A DNA stretch of 64,000 nt from JAFGAS01 sp963809875 (GTDB lineage: Bacteria; Desulfobacterota; Zymogenia; Zymogenales; Zymogenaceae): contig CAWELC010000005.1 in the NCBI GenBank assembly GCA_963809875.1, positions 868,001 to 932,000 on the forward strand. The letters are read 5' to 3'. The notes under the pieces were generated by a model that saw only the letters and a list, made by a program, of their open reading frames with translations, did not search any database and was not told where the DNA came from. Below are positions 1 through 8,063 of this stretch, piece after piece; positions within the stretch are counted from its first letter, which is position 1; every line of letters begins with the position of its first letter. A program made the position numbers and the translations under genes.

Positions 1-663
1 TGGGGAAAAAACTCAACGAGGCGGGCTACACGGTGCTCGCTCCCCGGCTCCCCGGCCACGGTACGAGCGTCAAGGACCTCGACCGGACGGGCTGGGTGGA
101 CTGGTATCAGGAAGTCGTTTCCTCCTTCGAGTCGCTGGCCGCGATATATCCCAAGGTCTTTGTCGTGGGGATGAGCGCGGGGGGGACGCTGGCGCTGTAT
201 CTCCTCTCCGCACGGGGTCAACGCGGCGGGGACGGCGGTCCTGTCGACCCCAATCAGGTTTCACAGCGCCCTGGTAAGGAGGAGCTTTGCACTCCTTTCC
301 TTCGTCCCGGGCCTGCGGTTGCTGCCTGCCGCCAGAAAGAAGAGCGGTCCGGACATCCGCGATCAGGAAATGAAAGGAAAGCTCGTAACCTATACGCACG
401 GGCCGGTTCGGGCGGGCCTCCAGTTCATCCGCTTCACGGGGATGACCGCAAAGAGACTTGAACACGTAACCGTGCCGCTCATCGTCCTCCAGTCCAGAAA
501 CGATCACGTGGTACCCGCCGACAATCCCGAGATCATCATTAAGGGCATTTCGTCTACGAACAAGCGCCTCGTCTGGTTTACGGAGTCCTACCATATCCTT
601 ACCTGGGACGTGGAGAGGGACGAGGTGGCGCGGACGATTATAGAATTCTTCGATGGACTGTAA
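1..663 (+). CDS. Alpha/beta hydrolase, partial at 5' end, one frameshift
   Basis: The gene enters from the left edge; the frame is open from base 3 and the true start lies outside the window. The protein carries the carboxylesterase / monoacylglycerol-lipase pattern: a strand-loop ending in RLPGHGT, then the nucleophile elbow GMSAGG (GxSxG, Ser near base 172), and late in the protein a conserved 'VPLIVLQSRNDHVVP' acid region and a His-containing 'ESYHILTWD' segment that would supply the Asp and His of the triad. The reading frame moves by +1 in the GGGG run near base 216, joining two overlapping frames into one product that ends at the TAA at 661-663. The substrate cannot be told; the neighbours suggest acyl-ester or lipid hydrolysis. 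Family call is secure, specificity is not. Confidence 0.75.
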
Positions 664-680
664 TTTCTGAGGGGTAGACT

Positions 681-1508
681 ATGGCGTCCGGATTACGGTG
701 ATGCGGGTTGACGCATATCGGTCCCCACGGGCACATCGCCCTGGTCACGCTCGATCGTCCCGACAAGCGAAACGCGTTTAATGAGACAATGTGGACGTCG
801 CTGGAGGAGGCGGTCGAAAAGCTGAAAGAGCGCCTCCCCCGGGCGGTCGTGGTTACCGGTGGTGGAGACAAGGCGTTTTCGGCCGGATTTGACGTGAGCC
901 CCGAAAATCCCCAGGTCGCGCGGCTCATTACGGCGCTGGGCGAAAAAGAACGAAAACCGATCGAGGAGCTTATCTTCCGCATACGACATGGGGTCGACGG
1001 TCTGGTGATGCTTCCCGTCCCGATCATTGCCGCGGTTAACGGACTTGCCTTCGGCGGCGGGGCCGAGCTTTCCGTGCGCTGCGACATGCGCGTGATGGAC
1101 CCGGATGCGGTGATCTCCTTTTCGGAGGTAAGGCTGGGTCTCATGCCCGACTGGGGCGGCGGAGTGGCGCTGGCGCGTCTCGTGGGCAGAGCCCGGGCGG
1201 CCGAGCTGATTCTCACCGGGAAAAAGGTCGGGGCCCAGGAGGCCTTTGCGATCGGCCTCGTCAACCGGGTAAGCGAAAAGGGAGACGCGGTACACCTGGC
1301 CCTCGAGATCGCCGGGGCAATCGCGAAAAACGGCCCCCGGGCGGTGCGTGAGGCGCTCGCGGTCATTCGGAAAACACCGGATATGCCGCTTGCCGAGGCG
1401 CTCGATTACGAGAGTGAGCGGGCCGTCGCGCTGATCGAGGGCGGTGAGTGCGTCGAGGGGATCGCGGCGTTTCTGGGGAAGAGGGAGCCGGAGTTTGGGG
1501 ACGGATAG
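681..1508 (+). CDS. Enoyl-CoA hydratase/isomerase (crotonase) family
   Basis: Crotonase-fold enzyme, about 270 residues. It shows the family signature 'LDRPDKRNAFN' at the N-terminus, the first oxyanion segment 'KAFSAGFD' and the second oxyanion-hole loop 'AAVNGLAFGGGAEL'. The usual catalytic acidic region follows at 'FSEVRLGLMPDWGGG'. A GAGGGG ribosome site at about 669-674 points to ATG 681 as start, but that frame hits TGA at 699 and only resumes cleanly from a TTG at 708, so one or two indels probably lie in 700-720 (a single extra C at about 718 gives a better join). It would hydrate trans-2-enoyl-CoA or act as an isomerase; I cannot assign the substrate. It follows the hydrolase by 17 bases and may be cotranscribed. 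Confidence 0.8.
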
Positions 1509-1879
1509 AATAAGACGTGGAGGAGGGCAGTCGCGTAGTCAGGATACGTGTCGGATGGAATGAATGACTATGCCGTTGTTGGGAGCGTTTCATATAAGGA
1601 CTTGTAGGGGCGGTTCGAGAACCGCCCGTTCTCTCCGTCATTGCGAGGAGCGTTAGCGACGAAGCAATCCCCCAACTGTCTCCGACAAGAGTCCCTGTAA
1701 GGAGTCTTTCACGGGCAACCTGCGGTTCGCCCGCGCTACCCACCATCTCGGAACTGGTCAATATGCTATTATCCGGAATCTCCCATGGGTGGCACCGGCG
1801 AAGCGAAGCATGCCGGTGTCTCTTCGAAATCCCGAAATAGTCTCTTCAATCGTGAAAACAAAAGAATATCAGAAAATGC
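1509..1879. other. Non-coding stretch with two hairpins and a repeat-like sequence
   Basis: I see no convincing gene between the enoyl-CoA hydratase and the ArsR promoter. The stretch holds a perfect 8-bp hairpin at 1608-1627 (GGGCGGTT / AACCGCCC, loop CGAG), a 34-base segment at 1637-1670 of the type that recurs between genes in many genomes, and a third hairpin at 1793-1818 (CACCGGC / GCCGGTG). It looks like a landing zone for short dispersed repeats. Confidence 0.5.
1608..1670. repeat. Probable dispersed intergenic repeat
   Basis: A GC hairpin (1608-1627) is followed at 1637-1670 by a segment beginning CGTCATTGCGAGGAGCG and ending GACGAAGCAATCC. From memory, sequences of this form are scattered between genes in many bacterial genomes. 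Only one copy lies in this window, so repeat status is not shown here. Confidence 0.4.
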
Positions 1880-1908
1880 TTGACAGGCCTCGTTTCGCAG
1901 GCTATCAT
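1880..1908 (+). promoter_or_regulatory. Sigma-70 promoter of the ArsR-family gene
   Basis: TTGACA at 1880-1885 and TATCAT at 1903-1908 with a 17-base spacer. The start of transcription would fall inside the palindrome at 1911-1930, so a bound repressor would block initiation. Confidence 0.75.
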
Positions 1909-1910
1909 TT

Positions 1911-1930
1911 CGATAGTTATAAAACTATAG
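1911..1930. promoter_or_regulatory. Palindromic operator, copy 1 (ArsR gene)
   Basis: Perfect inverted repeat ATAGTT-N4-AACTAT at 1913-1928, extended by CG and AG on the flanks. The same extended palindrome occurs at 2286-2305 in front of the next gene. It sits immediately downstream of the -10 box, which is the expected position for autorepression. Confidence 0.7.
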
Positions 1931-1946
1931 CATGGTTGAGGTCGCT

Positions 1947-2258
1947 ATGCCGGACACAATGGACGAAAAGAAGCTGGCCCGGATCTTCAGGGCGCTGGCC
2001 AACCCGAACCGGTTGAAGCTTTACCTGATGATTGCCGAGAAGAGCGAACACAGCTTTTCGGCCGACCATGAGTGCTTCATCACCGACATCATCGAGTCGC
2101 TGCCCATCGGCGCGCCGACGATATCCCACCACCTCAAGGAGCTGGAGGACGCCGGGATCATAACGACCGAGCGGCGGGGCAAGTATCTGGTGGCCCGGGT
2201 CAACGAAGCGATTGCGGACGAAGTGAAGAGGATGTTGTCGTTGAAGGCAGAGAACTAA
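1947..2258 (+). CDS. ArsR-family winged-helix transcriptional regulator
   Basis: A 103-residue HTH protein. 'FRALANPNRLKLYLMI' is the classic ArsR helix 2-3 region and 'GAPTISHHLKELEDAGII' is the recognition helix, followed by a beta-wing ('TTERRGKYLVARV'). One cysteine lies in 'SADHECFITD', but no ELCVCDL-type metal box is present, so it is more likely a metabolite- or redox-responsive member than a metal sensor (inference). I start at ATG 1947 because TTGAGG at 1936-1941 is correctly spaced; an in-frame ATG at 1932 lacks a ribosome site. Matching palindromes lie upstream and downstream, suggesting it represses itself and the following SDR gene. Confidence 0.85.
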   Translation: MPDTMDEKKLARIFRALANPNRLKLYLMIAEKSEHSFSADHECFITDIIESLPIGAPTISHHLKELEDAGIITTERRGKYLVARVNEAIADEVKRMLSLKAEN

Positions 2259-2285
2259 TGAGTGATTTTTTTTGGAATAACACTT

Positions 2286-2305
2286 CGATAGTTGTCAAAC
2301 TATAG
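2286..2305. promoter_or_regulatory. Palindromic operator, copy 2 (SDR gene)
   Basis: ATAGTT-N4-AACTAT at 2288-2303, with the same flanks (TTCG before, AGCAT after) as the copy at 1911-1930. It lies 33 bases before the SDR start codon. The centre differs (GTCA against ATAA), as expected for a protein-binding site with an unconserved spacer. Confidence 0.7.
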
Positions 2306-2337
2306 CATTTAACTAATGACTCAAGGAGGAAAGTAAA

Positions 2338-3086
2338 ATGGCACGGAACACAGGCCAGACGGCGCTTATCACCGGCGCCACCAGCGGCATCGGGTACGAG
2401 TTGGCGAAGGTCTTTGGAGCCCACGGGTTCGGGCTCGTGATCGTGGCGCGCGATACGCAGCGGCTTGACCGCGTCAAGAAGGAGATCGAAAACTCCTTCG
2501 AAGTGCCGGTTGAGGTCATCGCCGCCGACCTCTCTCATCCCCGGTCGGCCCGGGAGATCGTCGATACGGTCAAGAAGGGCAACATCACGGTGGATGTCCT
2601 GGTCAACAACGCGGGTTTCAACGAGTACGGACTTATTCATGGAGACAAGCCTCGAAAAGGAGATCGAGATGATCCAGACCAATGTCACGTCGCTCACGCA
2701 GCTGACGAAGCTGCTCCTGCCGGAGATGGTGAGGCGGGGTCGCGGGCAGGATCATGAACGTCGGCTCCACGGGATCGTTTGTCCCGGTGCCGAAAAACGC
2801 GGTCTACGCCGCCACAAAGGCCTATGTCCTGAGCTTTTCGGACGCTATCGCCGAGGAGCTTTCGGGAACGGGCGTGACGGTGACGACACTGTGCCCCGGA
2901 GCGACGAAAACCGAGTTCGCCCAGCGCGCCCGAATGGGGGACGTGAAGCTCTTTCAACGCGGGGTTATGGACGCCGAGGCGGTGGCGCGGATCGGTTACC
3001 GGGCCCTCATGGGCGGGAGAAGGCGCGTCGTTGCCGGGTGCGCGAACAAGATCATGGTATTCTCGATGCGGTTTGCGCCGAGATGA
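2338..3086 (+). CDS. Short-chain dehydrogenase/reductase (two frameshifts)
   Basis: Classical SDR of about 248 residues. The Rossmann motif GATSGIG sits at residues 13-19, NNAG near 90, and the catalytic Tyr/Lys in YAATK near 156-160, with the Ser in 'NVGSTGSF'. An AAGGAGG ribosome site precedes ATG 2338. The frame moves +1 near 2633 and again near 2747; across these the protein is continuous and ends at the TGA at 3084-3086. It resembles the DltE / YqjQ-like SDRs that act on acyl chains or ketones; substrate unknown. It follows the ArsR gene and its operator and is the likely regulated target. Confidence 0.8.
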
Positions 3087-3161
3087 TCTCATACTGAAGG
3101 TGGGTATGAAAATCATGGAGCGCGGGTAATAGTATCCCGGAGGGATAAACGGGGATACCGG

Positions 3162-3245
3162 GAATTTTGGGGACACCATACTTAATTCCGATTTCTCAGC
3201 TTAAACAAATAGTCTACTGAATTAAGTATGGTGTCCCCAAAATTC
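3162..3245. repeat. Perfect 27-bp inverted repeat (REP/MITE-like element)
   Basis: The arm at 3162-3188 is the exact reverse complement of 3219-3245; the 30-base loop between them is AT-rich. The arms contain GGGGACACCATACTTAATTC, a sequence I recall flanking REP-associated Y1 (IS200-like) transposase genes in many environmental genomes. No transposase is present here, so this would be a non-autonomous copy. It lies between two convergent genes and would also form a very stable stem in RNA. Confidence 0.7.
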
Positions 3246-3259
3246 GATAAAGGATTTCA

Positions 3260-3281
3260 AAGGGGGCCATTCGGCCCCCTT
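3260..3281. terminator. Bidirectional rho-independent terminator
   Basis: Nine-bp stem AAGGGGGCC / GGCCCCCTT with an ATTC loop. GTTGTTT follows on the plus strand and TTGAAATCC on the minus strand. It separates the SDR gene from the convergent acyl-CoA dehydrogenase gene, whose stop is at 3300. Confidence 0.7.
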
Positions 3282-3299
3282 GTTGTTTCTGAAATATCT

Positions 3300-4453
3300 C
3301 TACAGCCCCATCATCCGGGAGACGATGAGCTTCATGATCTCGGAGGTACCGGCAAATATCGTGTGGATCCGCACGTCCCTGAAAAGCCGGGCGATGAGGT
3401 ACTCCTCCATGTAGCCGTAGCCGCCGTGGAGCTGGAGGCCCTGCTGGGCGACCCGGTTTGCCATCTCGCAGACCCAGTACTTTGCCATCGAGGTCTTCTT
3501 GACGACGTCGCTTGCCCGCGATGTGGTCAAGCGTCAGCGACTCCAGGAACGTCCTGCCCAGCTCGATCTCGGTGGCCATCTCGGCCAGCTTGAACGAGTT
3601 GTACTGGAAGCGGGAGATCGGCCTGCCGAAGGCCTCGCGGCTCTTGGCGAACTCGAGGGTCACCTCCAGCGCGATCTCGGCCAGCACCTGGGAGCCCCAG
3701 GATGCCACGAGCCGCTCCTGCTGAAGCTTCTGCATGAGGAACTTGAAGCCGCGCCCTCCTCCCCGAGGAGGTTTTCTTTCGGCACGCGGCAGTCGTCGAA
3801 GAAGAGCTCGGCGGTGTCCTGGCTCTTCATGCCGATCTTGTCGAACCTCTGGCCCTTGATGAAGCCCTTGGTGCCGTCCTCGACGACGATCAGCGAGATG
3901 CCGGCGTACGGCGGGTTGGCCTTGGGATCGGTCTTGACCGCGGTGACGCAGATGTCGCAGTTGATGCCGTTGCTGATGAAGGTCTTCTGGCCGTTGAGGA
4001 CGTAGTCGTTCCCGTCCTTGACGGCGGTCGTCCTGAGGGCGGCCAGGTCCGACCCGGCGTTGGGTTCGGTCATGGCCACGGCCGAGATGAGGTCGCCGCT
4101 GGCGCAGCCGGGCAGCCACCGGGTCTTCTGCTCGTCGTTGCCGAACGAGTAGATGTAGGGGACCACGACGTCACTGTGCAAGCGAGACCGCCAGGCCCGA
4201 CTGCTTGGTGCTTCGAGATTTCCTCGAGGATGATTACGGCGTATTCAAAGCCGACCCCCGATCCCCCGTATTCCTCCGGGAGCCAGGGACAGAGGAACCC
4301 CTGGGCGCCGAAGTCTTTCCAGGCCTGTTTGGGGGTGATGCCCGCCTTTTCCCACTCGTCGGCGTGGGGGGTGACGTTGGCCTCGAGGTACTTCCGGAGC
4401 GCTTCCCGAAAGATCCGGTGGTCTTCAGTGTAGATTTGGTCCAAAAGTGACAT
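3300..4453 (-). CDS. Acyl-CoA dehydrogenase (four indels)
   Basis: FAD-dependent acyl-CoA dehydrogenase; once the frame changes near 4195, 4178, 3757 and 3527 are corrected the product is about 383 residues, the normal family length. Seen in order: the N-terminal helical part ('DHRIFREALRKYLEANVTPHADEWE'), the FAD-binding 'MTEPNAGSDLAALRT' and 'ISNGINCDICVTAV' beta domain, 'SREAFGRPISRFQ', and the C-terminal 'QLHGGYGYMEEYLIARLFRD' and 'IFAGTSEIMKL'. The position that holds the catalytic Glu in medium-chain enzymes (YEGT) is Ala here (FAGT), as in the long-chain/isovaleryl type where the base comes from another helix. A strong AGGAGGAG site precedes the ATG at 4453. Substrate not assignable. 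Confidence 0.85.
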
Positions 4454-4523
4454 GATAGCTCCTCCTGTCTCGTGTCGTCTATGGGTAAAGTAAATCCGTC
4501 TTCCTTATATGGTACTCCCCGCT

Positions 4524-5165
4524 CTATACCGGTCGCGCCACCCCAACGGAATAGCGGCTCCACCGGAACGGGGTAATATGCTTCAATCGTTTTTCTTCCA
4601 CGTATGTCGTAAGGTAATTGATCCGGATATCGCCGGTGCGGGTATCCAGCAGACAGTAGCTCGGACGGGGATGAGCCGCCTGGGGCTCTCCCACCGACCC
4701 GGGGTTGATGATCGAGACGTGACCGACCCGAGTGACCATGGGGACGTGGGTATGGCCGAGGATGATGTAGTCCATACCGAGACCCGCGAATCGGCCGAAG
4801 TGGGGATATTCGGGGTAGATGTATTCGTTCTTCGGATTGCCGGGACTCCCGTGGGCCAGCAGGATCTTCTTGCCGTCGATGACCATATCCCGCCGGTAGG
4901 GAGTCTCCTTTATCCGTGAAATCGCGGATGAAAGGGCGGAGTTGCCGCCGAAGAGAGAATAATAGATGACGGCGGCCTCTTCGTGGTTGCCCTGGACGTA
5001 GATCATGCGTCGCTCGTCGATAATGCGAAAGGCCTCCACCAGCTCATGAGCGCGACCGGCGATATCACCGGCCAGAAGGATGCAGTCGGTCTCGGGCATC
5101 TCGTCAAGCGTCGCCTCGAGCGCCGGGAGGTTTCCATGAATGTCTGCAATAATTCCGATTATCAT
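4524..5165 (-). CDS. Metallophosphoesterase, YfcE/MJ0936-like
   Basis: Calcineurin-like phosphoesterase, 213 residues from ATG 5165. The metal-binding blocks are complete: D-I-H at 8-10, GD at 33-34, GNHE at 59-62, the His of 'LLAHGSPG' at 105 and GHTH at 137-140. The family hydrolyses phosphodiesters or phosphomonoesters with two divalent metals; the cellular substrate is unknown. The frame is open upstream to an ATG at 5198, but that region forms the terminator stem of the gene before it, so I prefer 5165, although no good ribosome site is visible for it. Confidence 0.8.
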   Translation of the reverse strand: MIIGIIADIHGNLPALEATLDEMPETDCILLAGDIAGRAHELVEAFRIIDERRMIYVQGNHEEAAVIYYSLFGGNSALSSAISRIKETPYRRDMVIDGKKILLAHGSPGNPKNEYIYPEYPHFGRFAGLGMDYIILGHTHVPMVTRVGHVSIINPGSVGEPQAAHPRPSYCLLDTRTGDIRINYLTTYVEEKRLKHITPFRWSRYSVGVARPV

Positions 5166-5196
5166 AGAAGAAAGGGGCGGGTTATCGCCCCGCCCC
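5166..5196 (-). terminator. Terminator after the 17-beta-HSD4-type SDR
   Basis: On the minus strand, a GC stem (5191-5196 pairing with 5174-5179, GGGGCG / CGCCCC) is followed by TTTCTTCT. It lies between the SDR stop at 5213 and the metallophosphoesterase start. Confidence 0.55.
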
Positions 5197-5212
5197 ATCT
5201 GAGAAACGTATG

Positions 5213-6124
5213 TTATTTCTGGATCAGCGGAAGCATCGCTCCGAAAGTCTCCTGAACGCTTCCAACCTCTTTGGCGCCGGAAAGATCCGTGATCTTCTTC
5301 CAGCTGTCCCGAATCTCTTCGGCCTTGATGTCCCTGCTGCCGTCGCCGATGAGGGCGCCGTTACCCATGACGATGGCCGACCTGCTGTACCAGCCCATCC
5401 CGCAGTTGAAGATGTAACCGGAATCCTGGTTCTCCTCGGAGGCGAGGTAGGTGACGAGCGGGGTAATGAATTCGGGTTTCAGTTTCGCGAAGAACTCGGG
5501 CGGCATAACGTCCTCGGTGAGGCGGGAGGCCGCCACCGGGGCGATCGTATTGACTTTGACGTTATACTTGGCACCCTCGATCTTGAGGGCGTTCATCAGG
5601 CCGATAAGGCCCATCTTGGCCGCGGCGTAGTTAGTCTGGCCGAAGTTGCCGTAGAGCCCGGCGCCCGAGGTGGTCAGCACCACGCGGCCGTAGTTCTGCT
5701 CTTTCATGATGGCGAATGCCGGCTGGGTTACGCAGTAGGCGCCGCGCAGATGAACGGCTACGACCAGGTCCCAGAGCTCGGGCTCCATTTTGAGGAAGCT
5801 CTTGTCGCGCAGGATGCCCGCGTTATTGATGACGATATCCACCTTGCCGAAGGCGTCGACGGCGGTCTTGACGATGCCCTGGCCGCCCTCGATGGTGGCG
5901 ACGTTATCGTAATTGGGGGCCGCGTCGCCGCCCGCCTTCTTGATCTCGTCGACAACTACCTGCGCCGGGCCGTGGCTCGCTCCCGAGCCGTCCCGCGAGC
6001 CGCCCAGGTCGTTAACTACAACCTTGCAGCCGCGCTTGGCCAGCTCCAGGGCATAGGTTTTCCCGAGGCCCGCGCCGGCGCCCGTAACGATGGCTACCTT
6101 GCCTTTGAAATTGATATCTCCCAT
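5213..6124 (-). CDS. SDR, 17-beta-HSD4 / (3R)-hydroxyacyl-CoA dehydrogenase type
   Basis: 303 residues. TGAGAGLG at 14-21, the NDLGG..RDG loop near 39-47 with an acidic residue selecting NAD, NNAG at 100-103, and catalytic Ser153, Tyr166, Lys170 (YAAAK). The 'NDLGG' loop and the 'NFGQTNYAAAKMGLIGL' segment are typical of the dehydrogenase part of peroxisomal multifunctional enzyme 2 (HSD17B4), which oxidises (3R)-hydroxyacyl-CoA. The genes just upstream in the same direction encode two MaoC-fold dehydratases, the partner activity of that eukaryotic fusion, so an (R)-specific beta-oxidation route is likely (inference). The ATG at 6124 has AAGGAG six bases away; the TTG at 6130 is not needed. 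Confidence 0.85.
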   Translation of the reverse strand: MGDINFKGKVAIVTGAGAGLGKTYALELAKRGCKVVVNDLGGSRDGSGASHGPAQVVVDEIKKAGGDAAPNYDNVATIEGGQGIVKTAVDAFGKVDIVINNAGILRDKSFLKMEPELWDLVVAVHLRGAYCVTQPAFAIMKEQNYGRVVLTTSGAGLYGNFGQTNYAAAKMGLIGLMNALKIEGAKYNVKVNTIAPVAASRLTEDVMPPEFFAKLKPEFITPLVTYLASEENQDSGYIFNCGMGWYSRSAIVMGNGALIGDGSRDIKAEEIRDSWKKITDLSGAKEVGSVQETFGAMLPLIQK

Positions 6125-6293
6125 GTTCAACTCCTTTTAATGGATATATGGTTTCGATATATGTAGTGAAACGCGAGGCCGCTGCCGTCAAAACGGGGAT
6201 TGTAGAAAACCGACGCCGATGCTAGAAAAAAGCGATGAGCGGCGATACTACGTTCCCTGCCGATTTACTCGAAAGGGCCTCATTGCTCCATCT

Positions 6294-6749
6294 CTATGGA
6301 AGGGCCGCCACGAAGGTCCCCGTCAGCTTAACGGCGCCGTTACCGTCGGCCGATTCGATCTCACATTCGATGAGCTTGTCTTTGCCTTCTTCCCATTTCT
6401 TGACAACCTTGCCCTTCACGGTGATGGTGGCGCGCTTGGTGGTGTTGGCCGCGTCGTTGAGGTCCATCGGATCGGTCATGCCCGAAAAGCGCACCTTATA
6501 TTTTTTCAGATGCTTCTGCGGAATCCAGCTGGTGACGGCCCGTCCGGTGATCCCCATGATCAGCATGCCGTGGGCGATGACGTTGGGAAGACCGAAAAGG
6601 GCCGTGAAGGTGTTGTCGTGGTGCAGCGGATTGAAATCGCCCGAGGCGCCGGCATACCGCACGAGGTGGGTCCGGGTAATGGGATCCGAGGTGAAGGAGG
6701 GCATTTCGGTGCCGACGTTAACGTCTTTATAGTAGACTTCCTTTGTCAT
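6294..6749 (-). CDS. MaoC-like (R)-specific enoyl-CoA hydratase, catalytic subunit
   Basis: Hot-dog fold protein of 151 residues. It carries the hydratase-2 motif Y-AGASG-D-FNP-L-H at residues 32-43, including the catalytic Asp38 and His43. Known family members hydrate trans-2-enoyl-CoA to (3R)-hydroxyacyl-CoA. It lies nine bases after a second hot-dog gene without this motif; such adjacent pairs form heterodimers in mycobacterial HadAB and in steroid-degrading hydratases. An AGGAGG-type site precedes ATG 6749. Confidence 0.85.
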   Translation of the reverse strand: MTKEVYYKDVNVGTEMPSFTSDPITRTHLVRYAGASGDFNPLHHDNTFTALFGLPNVIAHGMLIMGITGRAVTSWIPQKHLKKYKVRFSGMTDPMDLNDAANTTKRATITVKGKVVKKWEEGKDKLIECEIESADGNGAVKLTGTFVAALP

Positions 6750-6758
6750 AATTTCCTC

Positions 6759-7232
6759 CTACCTTTCCACGAGGGTCGAGCGGCCCTTGATGACCACCTC
6801 GCCCTTCTGGTTTTTCATTTCCGTCTCAAGGACCGTGAACTCCATGAAGCTGCCGGGTTTGTTCTTCTTCTCTTTCTCGTACATATCCACCACCTTGGTC
6901 TTGCAGGTGATGACGTCGCCGGGATGGATGGGCTTGAGATACTCATACTCTTCCTCGCCGTGAAGCAGCCGGCCGAGATTGATGCCAAGGCCGGTGATCA
7001 TGGGCATCAGGCCGCCGCCGCCCCAGAGGGCGAAACAGGTCTGGAAGGTGGGCGAGATGACGATATCGTCATACCCTTCTTTCTTGGCCACATCTTTGCT
7101 CACGTAGATCTGATCGATATGGTCTCTGCTCTCCTTCTGAGAGATCGCCATGACGAACTCGGCGATCTTTCCCTTCTCCACCTCATAGGTGAAAGGGGGA
7201 AACTCCGTCCCCAGTTTCGATTTGTCTGCCAT
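6759..7232 (-). CDS. MaoC N-terminal-domain-like hot-dog protein (non-catalytic partner)
   Basis: 157 residues matching the FAS1/MaoC N-terminal dehydratase domain: 'FPPFTYEVEKGKIAEFVMAI' at the start and 'YLKPIHPGDVITCKTKVVDMYEKEKK' in the second half. The D-x4-H catalytic motif is absent, so it is probably the substrate-binding half of a heterodimer with the product of 6294-6749. First gene of the minus-strand group after the TetR regulator; AGGAGG lies before ATG 7232. Confidence 0.8.
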   Translation of the reverse strand: MADKSKLGTEFPPFTYEVEKGKIAEFVMAISQKESRDHIDQIYVSKDVAKKEGYDDIVISPTFQTCFALWGGGGLMPMITGLGINLGRLLHGEEEYEYLKPIHPGDVITCKTKVVDMYEKEKKNKPGSFMEFTVLETEMKNQKGEVVIKGRSTLVER

Positions 7233-7269
7233 AAAGGCCTCCTGTAAAAAAGTCGGTATATACCCTCTA

Positions 7270-7983
7270 TTATTCCTTTACGTCGATACCTGAGAGCAAA
7301 CCGTTGAGGTTCACCTTGAGAACCTTCTCGCGGGGAGCGAGCCCCATGAAGATGGCGGTGGATACGTCCTCGACGAGATTATCGATGGGTATCTCACGGT
7401 CGAAGACAAGCCAGGGGATCGAAACGTGCTCGACCGTGCCGAGGATCATATCCCTGATGATATGGGGATTGGCATGGGAGCCGATCTCCCCGTCCCTGAT
7501 GCCCTCGGAGATGATCTGTATAATGAGGTCCGAGTAGAGCTTGAGGTTTTCGTAGGTCTTGCTCCGATAGTAGTCGGGGTCTATGCGGATCTCCAGCGTC
7601 ATGATCTTGGTGAAGTCCTTGTGGTTGCGAAAGTAGAAGAGGTGGCACCAGATGATCTTTCTGAGCTTGTTGAGGGCACCTTTGATTCCCTGGAGATGGT
7701 CAAGCACAAACGTGGCGTAGTCGGCCAGATAGTTTTCCGGCACGGCGTAGAGCAGGTCTTTCTTGTTGGCAAAATATTCGTAGATCGTTCCTTCAGCGAC
7801 CTGGGCGTCCCGGGCTATCTCGGAAACGGTGGTTTCGAAGTATCCTTTTTGTGCGAAAATGCGCTCGGCGGCAGCAATGATACGCTCCCGTTTGTCGGCC
7901 GGATCCCGATTGGTCTTCAGACCCCTGGCGACCTTGGAGAGGTTCTTTTGAACATCATTCAATTTCTTAGTATTATCGGGCAT
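7270..7983 (-). CDS. TetR-family transcriptional regulator
   Basis: 237 residues. The TetR HTH lies at about 34-80 ('RERIIAAAERIFAQKGYFETTVSEIARDAQVAEGTIYEYFANKKDLL'-type layout with the recognition helix at VAEGTIYEYF). The C-terminal helical part is typical of FadR/AcrR-like sensors of acyl-CoA. I use ATG 7983 (AAGG eight bases upstream); in-frame upstream codons reach 8034, inside the -10 box. The gene heads the minus-strand group of hot-dog proteins and SDR, so control of that pathway is likely. Confidence 0.85.
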   Translation of the reverse strand: MPDNTKKLNDVQKNLSKVARGLKTNRDPADKRERIIAAAERIFAQKGYFETTVSEIARDAQVAEGTIYEYFANKKDLLYAVPENYLADYATFVLDHLQGIKGALNKLRKIIWCHLFYFRNHKDFTKIMTLEIRIDPDYYRSKTYENLKLYSDLIIQIISEGIRDGEIGSHANPHIIRDMILGTVEHVSIPWLVFDREIPIDNLVEDVSTAIFMGLAPREKVLKVNLNGLLSGIDVKE

Positions 7984-8033
7984 TATCGAGCCTTGATTAA
8001 GAAAGTTCACGCCTCCTTGCCGAGGACGGCTCA

Positions 8034-8063
8034 ATTATAGTGAGTTGCCCGTTCGTTTGTCAA
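8034..8063 (-). promoter_or_regulatory. Sigma-70 promoter of the TetR gene
   Basis: Read on the minus strand: TTGACA (8063-8058), an 18-base spacer and TATAAT (8039-8034), both perfect consensus boxes. A 12-base palindrome TGATA-AA-TATCA lies directly upstream at 8065-8076 and could be the operator. Confidence 0.75.

Noticed and set aside
708..1508. TTG 708 as the natural start of the first enoyl-CoA hydratase
   Set aside because: The ribosome site GAGGGG is placed for ATG 681, and the frame between contains residues expected in the N-terminus if one or two indels are allowed; kept as an alternative only.
5210..6166. 318-codon plus-strand reading frame
   Set aside because: Entirely antisense to the conserved SDR at 5213-6124; typical shadow frame of high-GC coding DNA.
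6219..7247. 342-codon plus-strand reading frame
   Set aside because: Antisense to both MaoC-type genes, His/Asp/Gly-rich shadow composition and no ribosome site.
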